The position numbers and the translations under genes were made by a program. This document shows positions 18,994 through 27,527 of a stretch of DNA of 64,000 nucleotides, piece by piece. Source of the DNA: Bacteroidota bacterium (GTDB taxonomy: Bacteria; Bacteroidota; Bacteroidia; JABEUT01); assembly GCA_013288345.1 (NCBI GenBank), contig JABDCA010000006.1, forward strand, positions 18,360-82,359, given 5' to 3'. The notes beneath the pieces are model-generated. The model saw only the letters and a program-made list of their open reading frames with translations, ran no database searches and had not been told where the DNA came from. Numbering within the stretch: the stretch's first letter is position 1; every line of letters starts with the position of its first letter.

Positions 18994-19360
18994 AAGTTTT
19001 GCCAGAGGAGGTAAAAGTAAAGGAAAGAAAGCTAATAAGACTTTGGACCACGAATGACACGAATTATTGTCACCCTGAGCTTGTCGAAGGGTCTTCAAAA
19101 TGTACCCCTTAATCTTAGCCTCGGCCTCAACCTATTTTATCAAAAATTAACAATAGAAATTAACAATAAGCACCTTCTGAACGCCTTTATTGACAGGGCC
19201 TCCATTTTTAATAACAATGACTAACAATAAAACGCTAAAGCATTTGATTATCAGTTAATTACACAAATATCTGATTATCAAATACTTGACTCAATTAACT
19301 TTATTAAACTTGGGGGGGGGGCTTGGAAGCAACGGCAAGAATCGGGAATCCTGTATTTAT
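18994..19360. other. Intergenic region with a repeat half-site and a G10 tract
   Basis: No gene. It holds a single copy of the TGAGCTTGTCGAA repeat (19069-19096) and a run of ten G (19312-19321), striking in this A+T-rich sequence. The remainder is A+T-rich without visible structure. Confidence 0.6.
19069..19096. repeat. TGAGCTTGTCGAA dispersed repeat, single arm
   Basis: GTCACCCTGAGC followed by TTGTCGAAGGGTCTTC. Same family as 32445-32498, 48279-48343 and 50936-50957. Confidence 0.6.
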
Positions 19361-21331
19361 TTACATCACTCGGCCTAATTTTCTTTTAAATATACTCTTG
19401 GCATCATTAAGCTTAAGCCTGCGTTCCATTATTGAATTAAGCTCTTCTGTACTAAGCACTTGTTTCATACTTTCTTGCAGGTCACGAATCATTATTTCAA
19501 TCTTCCGGCTTTTAAGTCCATAAATGGCCATTTCTGCTGTCCTGCCAATGTCATCATTTTCTCTTTCTATATCCACATTTCTGCGGCTCCAGTCACTCAC
19601 TGTGTACTGGTCGGTACCGAATGTCATGGCCATGTGGCTGATGACAGAATCCTCGTGGCGTAAAAAATAATCTTCGTTTATAGGCAACTCTTTATCATAA
19701 AATGCGCAGCAGTCATCATACATTCTGCGATACAGATCATTGTCGAAAGCAAAATCATCGGCACGCATACTTTGAATAATAAAGTCAGCAATTTTCATTT
19801 TAACCTTTGCAGGTTCTTCGCCTTCTTCAGCTTCGCCAATAAATACACCTTCTTCATTGCCATACTTTATAAGTATACGTATTACTTCTTTCTCTTGTGG
19901 CTCCGACGAAAACACATAATTGATAGGTGCCTGGGCAGGCTTAGCAGGAATATTAGTTGTGTGCTGAACAGGTGGCCTGTTTACATGGTCGTCCACCAAT
20001 TTCTGACGGTTCACTTTCATCTCACTCCAAAGCACATCCTCTTCCAGCTGCATAATGCGGGCACATTCTTTCACATAGACAGAACGTGTTATCCTTTCGG
20101 GTATTACAGCTATGGTCGAAACTATTTCTTTTATAAGCCCTGCCTTTTTAATAGGGTCATGTGCTGCTTCATCTGATAAAGCCCTTGTTTTATATACAAT
20201 AAAGTCGACTGCTTTAGTTTGCAGATAATCTTTTAATTCTTCTGAACTATGCTTGCGGGCAAAGGTATCGGGGTCATCTTCAGCAGGCAGGGTTACTATC
20301 TTCACGTTCATGCCTTCTTTGAGTGCAAGGCCAAATCCCCGCTCAGTAGCTTTCACACCGGCAGCATCTCCATCATATAATATGGTAAGGTTCGGAGTGT
20401 ATCGGCGAATCAGTCGTAACTGTTCAATGGTAAGCGATGTACCCGACGACGCAACTACATTCTCAATACCCGATTGGTGTAATGAAATAACGTCAGCATA
20501 ACCTTCTACCAAATAGCAAATATCTTCTGCGGTAATGGCCTTGCGCGCCACATGCAAACCGTACAGTACATTACTCTTATGATATAACGGTGTTTCGGGC
20601 GAGTTTACATACTTGGCTACATTTTTATCTTTTCGCAGGGTACGTCCGCCAAATGCAATAACACGTCCACTAACATTATGTACCGGGAACATTACCCTGC
20701 CAGCAAAGCGGTCGTAACAATGGTCAGGGTTAGGTTCGCCTTGTGCAAGTACTGTTTCATCATCCGAACTCCGTACAAGTCCTGCCAGCAATAAATACCG
20801 TAGTTTGTAACCTGCTTTTAGCGCTGCCTGCAAAAATGTTTTCGAGTTTTCAGGCGAATACCCCAATTGGAATTTTTCGATGGTAGAAGGACTGAAACCT
20901 CTTTCTTCTAAATAGCTTAAGCCAATGGCTTTGCCTGTTTCAGTCTGGAGTTGCTCGCTGAAGAATTTTTGTGCAAACGAAGTAACGATCATCAGGCTTT
21001 CGCGCTCATTATCTTGCTCCTGCTGTTCGCTGGTGCGCTCTTCTTCAACTATCTCGATCTTATACTTACGTGCTAAATATTTAAGCGCATTTACATAATC
21101 CATTTGCTCATGCTCCATCACAAAATTCACCACATTGCCACCGCGCCCACAACCAAAACATTTGTAAATGCCCTTGGCAGGAGATACGGTAAACGAAGGA
21201 GTTTTTTCGTTGTGGAAAGGGCAAAGGCCCATGTAATTTGCTCCCCGTTTTTTTAGGTTCACGAAATCGCCAACAACCTCTTCAACCCGTGAAGTGGTAA
21301 AAATCTGGTCTATAGTTTCGCGTGGAATCAT
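19361..21331 (-). CDS. dnaG: DNA primase
   Basis: 656 residues. Makes RNA primers at the replication fork. An N-terminal CHC2 zinc finger (CPFHNEKTPSF then CFGCGRGGN, residues about 37-66), the catalytic core, a TOPRIM domain (YLVEGYADVISL near 274, then the ILYDGDAAG acidic motif) and a C-terminal helicase-interaction region are all present. The ATG at 21331 is 4 nt downstream of a TACCTTTG -7 box, so the mRNA may be leaderless. dnaB and rpoD are not adjacent. Confidence 0.96.
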   Translation of the reverse strand: MIPRETIDQIFTTSRVEEVVGDFVNLKKRGANYMGLCPFHNEKTPSFTVSPAKGIYKCFGCGRGGNVVNFVMEHEQMDYVNALKYLARKYKIEIVEEERTSEQQEQDNERESLMIVTSFAQKFFSEQLQTETGKAIGLSYLEERGFSPSTIEKFQLGYSPENSKTFLQAALKAGYKLRYLLLAGLVRSSDDETVLAQGEPNPDHCYDRFAGRVMFPVHNVSGRVIAFGGRTLRKDKNVAKYVNSPETPLYHKSNVLYGLHVARKAITAEDICYLVEGYADVISLHQSGIENVVASSGTSLTIEQLRLIRRYTPNLTILYDGDAAGVKATERGFGLALKEGMNVKIVTLPAEDDPDTFARKHSSEELKDYLQTKAVDFIVYKTRALSDEAAHDPIKKAGLIKEIVSTIAVIPERITRSVYVKECARIMQLEEDVLWSEMKVNRQKLVDDHVNRPPVQHTTNIPAKPAQAPINYVFSSEPQEKEVIRILIKYGNEEGVFIGEAEEGEEPAKVKMKIADFIIQSMRADDFAFDNDLYRRMYDDCCAFYDKELPINEDYFLRHEDSVISHMAMTFGTDQYTVSDWSRRNVDIERENDDIGRTAEMAIYGLKSRKIEIMIRDLQESMKQVLSTEELNSIMERRLKLNDAKSIFKRKLGRVM

Positions 21332-21335
21332 AACA

Positions 21336-21343
21336 CAAAGGTA
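21336..21343 (-). promoter_or_regulatory. Predicted -7 element of dnaG, 4 nt from the ATG
   Basis: TACCTTTG then TGTT then ATG on the minus strand. With the usual Bacteroidota geometry transcription would begin at or next to the start codon. Confidence 0.5.
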
Positions 21344-21397
21344 CGGATAAACCCACTAAAAAATATCGAATAATAAATTATGAATACCGAAGTTCTC

Positions 21398-21508
21398 GGT
21401 GAACCTCTGTGATTCTTCCTGTATTTCTCTGTGTAAGATTTTTCTCAAATGAATCCCTTTAGGACAATTACACAGAGGTTCACAGAGCACCACTGAGATA
21501 CACAGAGT
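21398..21508. repeat. CTCTGTG/CACAGAG intergenic inverted repeat
   Basis: Left arm GTGAACCTCTGTGATTC ... TTTCTCTGTGTAA; right arm TTACACAGAGGTTCACAGAG ... CACTGAGATACACAGAG. Arms of about 40 nt complement each other imperfectly. Lies between glycosyltransferase and dnaG. Related to the element at 32998-33107. Confidence 0.6.
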
Positions 21509-21547
21509 CAAATTCCAAAAACCTTTAAGAACTTTCTACTTTAAAGT

Positions 21548-22561
21548 TCAATTATTTAATAAGATGCTAACTTCTTCAGGTGTAATTGAATTAATACAGG
21601 TGCAGTTGCCACTATTTTTGCAATCGTCGCAGCTTTTATCAAGCACCAGAAAGTGAGCATCGGGCCCTAATGGTGCCCATCTGCCGGGGTGTATAGGCCT
21701 GATGGGTGGGAATAATCCTATGGCTTTTCTGCCAAGGGCAGCAGCTAAATGCAATGGGCCTGTGCCCGAGGCAACCAAACCATCTGCTTGCGAGATAAAT
21801 GCAATGAGTTGCGAAAAATCCTGCTTGCCTGTCATGTCAATTATCTCAGGATGATTCTTCAACAGATTCTCATGAATTACCTTTCCTTCTTCTTCGGTGC
21901 CGGTAACGAATACTTTAAACTTTTCTTTTGGCAGAATTTCTACCAGTCTATTATAATTTTTCCAATCCCATTCCCTGCCACTACCCCTCGATTTTGGATG
22001 AAGGATAAGGTTAAAGCGGGTTTTGTCCAACACATCATTAATTAGTTTGGGCACACGTGTAAGTCCGTAGCTATTTTTCAAGTCAGCGAGTTCGGGAACA
22101 TCGAGACCCAATGGAGCAGCAAGTTTAAAATTAAGTTGTGCTTCATGCAACATCGATCTTTTCCGTGAAAAATTAATGAGCTTATTGCAATACAACCAGT
22201 GGTATGAACGATGGCTGGTACCTATGCGCAAAGGCACCCCCGCTTTGCGTGCAAGCCAGGCAATTTCGTGATTGGGCGATACATGTATAATTACGTCTGC
22301 ACTTAGCTTTTTTATTGCATCTACCTGCATAAATGTTTCGGGCAGGGCTAAAATTTCTTCAGCATCAACAAATTCATCAATATTCTCGCATGCTTCAATA
22401 AGTGGCCTGATGTATTTTTTTGCCAGAAAAAGTATGCGGCCCTGCGGATATTTCTTCCGTATATAGGCTGCAAGAGGCAATGTAAGAACCACATCGCCAA
22501 TATTATCGGTGCGGCTAATTACAATTACAGGCTTCTTATTATGCAGAATACTTTCAGACAT
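21548..22561 (-). CDS. Glycosyltransferase family 9 (heptosyltransferase-like)
   Basis: 337 residues with the GT-B fold signature of GT9: N-terminal VISRTDNIGDVVLTLPLA, central NLILHPKSRGSGREW, and donor-binding ASGTGPLHLAAALG near residue 265. A C-terminal cysteine cluster (CDDCKNSGNCTC) is typical of this subgroup. It probably adds a sugar to LPS core or another envelope glycan; the sugar is not determinable. It stands alone and is divergent from the following T9SS cargo gene. Confidence 0.88.
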   Translation of the reverse strand: MSESILHNKKPVIVISRTDNIGDVVLTLPLAAYIRKKYPQGRILFLAKKYIRPLIEACENIDEFVDAEEILALPETFMQVDAIKKLSADVIIHVSPNHEIAWLARKAGVPLRIGTSHRSYHWLYCNKLINFSRKRSMLHEAQLNFKLAAPLGLDVPELADLKNSYGLTRVPKLINDVLDKTRFNLILHPKSRGSGREWDWKNYNRLVEILPKEKFKVFVTGTEEEGKVIHENLLKNHPEIIDMTGKQDFSQLIAFISQADGLVASGTGPLHLAAALGRKAIGLFPPIRPIHPGRWAPLGPDAHFLVLDKSCDDCKNSGNCTCINSITPEEVSILLNN

Positions 22562-22689
22562 AAAATCTTACAACAGATGAGACTAAAATAGGGAATTTCA
22601 ACGGAAACGGCTTTTAGTTTAATAAAACGTAAATACCTAGTTGCTTATTTTAATATAAACCCCTATATTAGTGCTCTATTAACTACTCC

Positions 22690-24675
22690 ATGAAAAGAAA
22701 TTACATTCTAACCCTTATATTGGTCTGCTTTATTACATTATTAAGTAAAGCACAATTCTTTGATATACATAATTTCGACACTATCTATGGAAGAACACCT
22801 TATGGTTCTTTAACACCTTCGGGTAATGTGTTATATGGGATGACAAATTTTGGAGGAGTAAAGGACACCGGATGTATTTTCAAAATCAATAATAATGGCA
22901 GTGGATATAAAGATTTATTTGATTTCAATGTAATAAATGGTGCAAACCCCATTGGTGAATTAACGCTTTCCGCTAATAAATTATACGGGATGGCATCAAG
23001 TGGGGGTACTCAAGGTCATGGTGTTATTTTTTCAATAGATACAAACGGATATAATTTCAAGAAACTAATCGATTTTAATGACACGAATGGGGCATATCCT
23101 GTTCGCTCATTAACACTTTCAGGAAGCACCTTATACGGTATGACTTATGATGGCGGTAATGGTAATGGGGTTATTTTTTCGATAGATACAAATGGAAACA
23201 ACTATAAGAAGCTGCACGATTTTAATGACACTGCCGGGGCAGCCCCGAACGGCACATTAATTATACATGGGAACGTGTTATATGGAGTAGCAGAATATGG
23301 AGGCTCTAAAGGTTATGGTGTTGTTTTTTCCATAAATACAAACGGTACCGGATACAAAGATCTGCATGATTTTACCGGCTCAAAAGGTATGTACCCTTGG
23401 GGTACACTAGCCCAATCCGGAAACAAATTATTTGGAGTAACCCAACCAGGTTCCAGTAGTAATGATGGTTCGCTATTTGTAATAGATACGAATGGAAATG
23501 GATTTAAAGACCTTTATGATTTTACGAACTCCAGTTCATATCCGGCAGCCTCTGTAATATTATCTGGGAGGACTCTATATGGAATGACAGAATACGGAGG
23601 GCCAACAGGTGATGGCATTATATATTCTATAGATACGAATGGTAGTGGATATAAAAATTTGTTAGATTTTAATGGTACAAACGGTAGAACCCCAACAGGC
23701 CCGCTAGTTTTTGTAGGCAATGTGTTGTATGGTATGGCTTCAATAGGAGGAGCAAATAATGATGGTGTCATTTTCGGTTTTATACCACAGGTTCCTTCTA
23801 TATGTATGGTAAGCGTTGATACGGCATCTACTCATAATGTAATAGTATGGAATACAAGTGGCTTGAAAGATATTGATAGCTTGAAGATTTATTACCTGAA
23901 TTCCTCTTCTGTATGGCAACTAATTAAAGAAGTCCCATTTTTAGGTCCGAATTATTTGGTAGATAGCACTCCTGTTAATAACCCAAATTCTAACACAGTA
24001 AGATACTGCTTGACTTCTGTAGATTCAAATGGCCTTGAAGAATCGATACTGGCAAGCCCCTGGCAAAATACGATGCATATAAATCAATCTCCTGCCGGTA
24101 CATTTACCTGGTCAAGTACCGGTTATCTTAAAGAAGGTGTCAGTTTTCCGGTATTGACTTATTATTTGTTCCGAGACAGTATTAGTAATGGAAATTGGAA
24201 AGCAATTGATTCCATATCTGGTACACAGTACACTATGTCTGATAATCAGTATCAAGCTCACCCCAGTAATTACCCATTAGCAAGATGGTATGTTGGAGCT
24301 AAACTGAGCGATTCAGTAAATACAGGATGTACAGTACCATTATTAAGACCACAAAATACTAACAGTCTATTAGCTCGCAGTAATACCCGGCTAAATGTTA
24401 ATACATCTATTAACCAAATTGATAATACTGATGGTTCTATATCTATTTATCCAAACCCGGCAAAGCAGACTTTGAATATTCAATTCAGTAATTCTGAAAC
24501 TGCAAAAATTAAATTTATAGATGTTACCGGCAGGTTGCTTTTAGAAACCGATAATTTGGAAACTTCTCCAGATAAAACTTTACAATTTAATACTTCAGGT
24601 TTGCCAGCAGGAATATACTTTGTTCAGGTATTAACGAACACATCCTCAAGGGTTATGAAGTTTATCAAGCAATAG
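22690..24675 (+). CDS. T9SS-exported protein with seven LYGMT-type repeats
   Basis: 661 residues. Signal peptide (LTLILVCFITLLSKAQ), then about seven tandem units of some 48 residues (about 35-370) built on G-x-L-x(6)-LYGMT-x2-GG ... GVIFSIDTNG ... LxDF, resembling the extracellular repeat family TIGR03803. Seven copies suggest a seven-bladed beta-propeller. A fibronectin-like stretch (about 375-560) and a T9SS type A sorting domain (IYPNPAKQTLNIQF ... GIYFVQV ... FIKQ) follow. Surface-exposed or secreted; ligand unknown. Confidence 0.87.
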   Translation: MKRNYILTLILVCFITLLSKAQFFDIHNFDTIYGRTPYGSLTPSGNVLYGMTNFGGVKDTGCIFKINNNGSGYKDLFDFNVINGANPIGELTLSANKLYGMASSGGTQGHGVIFSIDTNGYNFKKLIDFNDTNGAYPVRSLTLSGSTLYGMTYDGGNGNGVIFSIDTNGNNYKKLHDFNDTAGAAPNGTLIIHGNVLYGVAEYGGSKGYGVVFSINTNGTGYKDLHDFTGSKGMYPWGTLAQSGNKLFGVTQPGSSSNDGSLFVIDTNGNGFKDLYDFTNSSSYPAASVILSGRTLYGMTEYGGPTGDGIIYSIDTNGSGYKNLLDFNGTNGRTPTGPLVFVGNVLYGMASIGGANNDGVIFGFIPQVPSICMVSVDTASTHNVIVWNTSGLKDIDSLKIYYLNSSSVWQLIKEVPFLGPNYLVDSTPVNNPNSNTVRYCLTSVDSNGLEESILASPWQNTMHINQSPAGTFTWSSTGYLKEGVSFPVLTYYLFRDSISNGNWKAIDSISGTQYTMSDNQYQAHPSNYPLARWYVGAKLSDSVNTGCTVPLLRPQNTNSLLARSNTRLNVNTSINQIDNTDGSISIYPNPAKQTLNIQFSNSETAKIKFIDVTGRLLLETDNLETSPDKTLQFNTSGLPAGIYFVQVLTNTSSRVMKFIKQ

Positions 24676-24734
24676 TATCATTTACTTAACTGAGAAGAAT
24701 CAAGTACTAGCGTAACTAAAAGGTGCTTTTACAA

Positions 24735-25766
24735 CTATGCCAACAAGCTACCGCACGATTCGCGGATAATGAGCGTTGTAGGCAATATTTTTTCGGATAC
24801 CGAAAACTTCTTACCATCTATTTGCTTCATTAAGAGTCTCACCGATTCTGCACCAATTTCTTCTACCGGCTGCGCTACTGTAGTAAGCGGCGGGTGGGAG
24901 AAATTAAATGCATCAAGGTCGTCGAAGCAAACCACAGCTACATCTTCGGGTATGCGCTTTTTCATTTTGTGAACCGCCTGAAGGCAATGCACAGCTACAT
25001 AGTTATTTATTGTAAATATGGCTTGTACACCAACAGATGGGCTAAGCAATTTCTTAACCGCTTCGGTAGTAGTATTGCTAATATCATTATACGATACCGA
25101 CTGCAACCAGTCGCTATTGAATTTTATTCCATGCTTTTTAAGCGCTTCCTTATAACCATCAACACGCTCGTTTAACGAACTTAAGTGCATAGGCGAAATA
25201 TTAAGCATACCTATTTTGCGCATGCCATTCTTAATAAGGTGCTCCACCATTTGGTATGCGCCCTTATTATTATCTACACCCACAAAGCTCGATGTAAAAC
25301 CATCTAACTTCCGGTCGATAAATACTAAAGGGTATTGTTGCTTTTTTAATTGGTTAAACTGCTCGGCATTTTGCTGGGTAGTAGCCACAATAAGGCCTTC
25401 AACCCTCTGCCTATCACGCAATAACTCAATCAGTTTCATTTCTTTTTCTTCCACTTCATCCGAACTGCAAACCAATAGGTGATACCCGAGGCGCGCCACT
25501 TCAAATTCGATGGTACGCGATATTTTTGCGTAAAAAGGGTTTGATATATCGGCTACAACCAGGCCTATAATATTCGATTTGCCTGTGCGAAGGCCCCTTG
25601 CCATTTGGTTAGGGTAGTAGTTAAGCTCTTCAGCTTTTTTGCGGACCTTCTTTTGGGTTTCTTCACTTATGCCCCACTCATCGGCTTTATTATTAAGTAC
25701 TAAGGAAACCAGGGTTTTAGAGACATTTAGTGCTTCAGCAATGTCTTTTAAAGATGCTCTTTTCAT
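24735..25766 (-). CDS. LacI-family transcriptional regulator
   Basis: 343 residues. The N-terminal helix-turn-helix (SLKDIAEALNVSKTLVSLVL) and hinge (YYPNQMARGLRTGKS) are followed by a periplasmic-binding-protein-like sensor domain (IIGLVVADISNPFYAKI, FDDLDAFNFSHPPLTTV). Such regulators usually bind a sugar or nucleoside and repress nearby catabolic genes, but no carbohydrate genes lie next to it, so its targets are elsewhere or only itself. A palindromic region just downstream of its promoter may be an autoregulatory operator. Confidence 0.93.
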   Translation of the reverse strand: MKRASLKDIAEALNVSKTLVSLVLNNKADEWGISEETQKKVRKKAEELNYYPNQMARGLRTGKSNIIGLVVADISNPFYAKISRTIEFEVARLGYHLLVCSSDEVEEKEMKLIELLRDRQRVEGLIVATTQQNAEQFNQLKKQQYPLVFIDRKLDGFTSSFVGVDNNKGAYQMVEHLIKNGMRKIGMLNISPMHLSSLNERVDGYKEALKKHGIKFNSDWLQSVSYNDISNTTTEAVKKLLSPSVGVQAIFTINNYVAVHCLQAVHKMKKRIPEDVAVVCFDDLDAFNFSHPPLTTVAQPVEEIGAESVRLLMKQIDGKKFSVSEKILPTTLIIRESCGSLLA

Positions 25767-25792
25767 TTTTACATAAACTTAATTTGCTCGAA

Positions 25793-25839
25793 GCGGTATA
25801 TACGTGGTACCTAAAACGTTAAAATGTGGTATATATCGC
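25793..25839. promoter_or_regulatory. Palindromic region upstream of lacI-type gene, possible operator
   Basis: GCGGTATATAC (25793-25803) is inverted in GTATATATCGC (25829-25839) with one mismatch, and TAAAACGTTAAAA with a central CG, as in LacI-family operators, lies between them. It sits between the predicted promoter and the start codon. Confidence 0.4.
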
Positions 25840-25853
25840 TCTATTTTGTAGCT

Positions 25854-25861
25854 CAAAAATA
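25854..25861 (-). promoter_or_regulatory. Predicted -7 element of the lacI-type gene
   Basis: TATTTTTG on the minus strand, about 87 nt upstream of the ATG, leaving a long leader that contains the palindromes. Confidence 0.4.
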
Positions 25862-26015
25862 TACAAATTTGTTTGAAACAAGCTATTTTATTAAAAAAAT
25901 ATCATTTTTTGTAGATTTTGGTCTAAAGAGATTTAGCTGCTATTCTACTGTACTTAGCCTTGATATATTAAGATATACACATTACACCTGTCATTGAATA
26001 CTCACATAATATAGC

Positions 26016-26023
26016 TACCTTTG
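26016..26023 (+). promoter_or_regulatory. Predicted promoter of the 26-kb T9SS cargo gene
   Basis: TACCTTTG preceded by TTG at 25994-25996 with a 19-nt spacer, a full match to the TTG-N(about 20)-TAnnTTTG consensus. It overlaps an in-frame upstream Met codon and so argues for the start at 26045. Confidence 0.6.
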
Positions 26024-26044
26024 TTATTCCGCAAACCACTTTTT

Positions 26045-26953
26045 ATGAATAAAAGAATTTTAGTCTTATCGATTTTTCTACTGATAAGTTGGAACACTTT
26101 CTGCCAGTTCAATACCTATCATCCGTTTCCAAAGTATTACGCCGCATGGGGCCAGCAAGAACACTACCCACCTGGCACCCCTTATTTCAAATATTATAAT
26201 TACTATTTAGCCGGAGATACTGTATTCAATGGCACTGTCTATAAAAAGGTCTTCCGTGCCGATTCAGTTTCTGATAGCCTTTATGCCGCTATACGTGAGG
26301 ATAACAATAAACGCATTTATCTGCATTGGGGTAAAAGTGGAGGGTCACAGGATACCTTATTATATGATTTTAACCTGACGGTTGGAATTAACATGCCACC
26401 TACTTACCTGTACGGCTCAAACACTAAGGTTTTAAGTTGTGACTCAATACTTATAGGTACAGCATACCGTAAAGAATTTTACATTATTCCAAACAGCCCT
26501 ACAGGACCAGGATTAGATATAATAGAGGGTATTGGGGGTACTGATGGATTATTTGAATTTGTCCATACACCGATAGGCTGCCCTTTTAATTTAGATTGCT
26601 TTCAGCAAAATGGAATAAACTTATATAATTTTAATGGCTCGACGGGCAAATGCCCAATATATAAAGTAGACAGTTTATCAGGAATAGGTACTATTTCCGC
26701 AGATCAAACTGCACTATCTGTTTATCCTAACCCAGCAAAAGATCAAATTACTCTTTCCGGATTTCAACCTTCTAGTAAAGAGAGCGATGTGCGTATATTT
26801 TCACCTTTGGGCCAATTAATATATGAAAGTCATATTATTACCTTTATCGATCACCTGACCATTAATGTATCAGATTTTGCTCCTGGTTTGTATGCAATAC
26901 TTGTTTCAAATGGAGCTAAACAGAAAACAAAAAAAATGCTGATTATCAGATAG
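26045..26953 (+). CDS. T9SS-exported protein of unknown function
   Basis: 302 residues from the ATG at 26045 (MNKRILVLSIFLLISW), chosen because the promoter -7 box overlaps the earlier in-frame ATG at 26021. Signal peptide, a body of about 200 residues rich in Tyr/Asn/Gly with no family I recognise (AWGQQEHYPPGTPYFKYY, YDFNLTVGINMPPTY), then a T9SS type A sorting domain (VYPNPAKDQITLSGF ... LGQLIYES ... GLYAILVSNG). Probably secreted or surface-attached. Confidence 0.85.
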   Translation: MNKRILVLSIFLLISWNTFCQFNTYHPFPKYYAAWGQQEHYPPGTPYFKYYNYYLAGDTVFNGTVYKKVFRADSVSDSLYAAIREDNNKRIYLHWGKSGGSQDTLLYDFNLTVGINMPPTYLYGSNTKVLSCDSILIGTAYRKEFYIIPNSPTGPGLDIIEGIGGTDGLFEFVHTPIGCPFNLDCFQQNGINLYNFNGSTGKCPIYKVDSLSGIGTISADQTALSVYPNPAKDQITLSGFQPSSKESDVRIFSPLGQLIYESHIITFIDHLTINVSDFAPGLYAILVSNGAKQKTKKMLIIR

Positions 26954-27019
26954 ATAATCACAGAATTCTATTCTTTCTCATGTACTCCTCTTTTCAAGGT
27001 TTTGTTTATTTGTCCCGAT

Positions 27020-27036
27020 GAGGCAAAAATTGCCTC
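27020..27036. promoter_or_regulatory. Perfect palindrome at the suf promoter, candidate operator
   Basis: GAGGCAA-AAA-TTGCCTC, a perfect 7-bp inverted repeat, ends 19 nt before the -7 box of the suf operon, so it covers the -33 contact region. There is no T-run after it, so a terminator is unlikely. Confidence 0.45.
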
Positions 27037-27055
27037 AAAATCCGCACTTTTTGCG

Positions 27056-27063
27056 TAAATTTG
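27056..27063 (+). promoter_or_regulatory. Predicted -7 element of the suf operon
   Basis: TAAATTTG, 30 nt before the ATG of the A-type carrier gene. Confidence 0.5.
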
Positions 27064-27093
27064 TATGCTTAATACTAATATATAGACCCAATT

Positions 27094-27420
27094 ATGATAA
27101 CTGTTTCAGAAAACGCAAAAGAAAAATTAACGGTCCTGATGAATGAGGCACATGCTTCACCTGATAGTTTTGTACGCGTAGGCGTAGAAAGCGGAGGATG
27201 TTCAGGCCTTTCCTATAAAATGCTATTCGATAATAACCTTAAGCCTGAAGATAAAGTATTTGAAGACAAAGGCGTTAAGCTGGTAGTAGATAAAAAAAGC
27301 TTTTTATACCTGGTAGGCACCGAGCTTGATTACAGCGGCGGCCTGAACGGAAAAGGTTTCTCATTCAATAACCCAAATGCAAACCGCACTTGTAGCTGCG
27401 GCGATAGCTTTGCAGTTTAG
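27094..27420 (+). CDS. A-type iron-sulfur carrier (IscA/SufA family)
   Basis: 108 residues. Carries nascent Fe-S clusters or iron to apo-proteins. The three conserved Cys are present: one in VESGGCSGLSYKM (about 37) and two in the C-terminal CSCGDSF. First gene of the suf cluster, 107 bp before sufB, with an inverted repeat between them. Whether to call it sufA, iscA or erpA cannot be settled from sequence; operon position favours sufA. Confidence 0.93.
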   Translation: MITVSENAKEKLTVLMNEAHASPDSFVRVGVESGGCSGLSYKMLFDNNLKPEDKVFEDKGVKLVVDKKSFLYLVGTELDYSGGLNGKGFSFNNPNANRTCSCGDSFAV

Positions 27421-27520
27421 TTCATAAAGTCGAAAGTTTGTAAAGTTTATAAAGCGAAATCAGCTTGACTTTATGAACCTTACAACTTTATAAACTTTAC
27501 GAACTTTATAAACTTTAAAC
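27421..27520. repeat. AAAGTTTATAAAG intergenic inverted repeat (copy 1)
   Basis: Arms rich in AAGTTTGTAAAGTTTATAAAG and ACTTTATAAACTTTACGAAC with a short central loop, filling the gap between the carrier gene and sufB. Same family as 36870-36946. Confidence 0.6.
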
Positions 27521-27527
27521 TAAAAAA

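Noticed and set aside
18994..19098. Longer EamA start adding 35 residues
   Set aside because: The extension is encoded by a dispersed repeat and has no transporter-like character.
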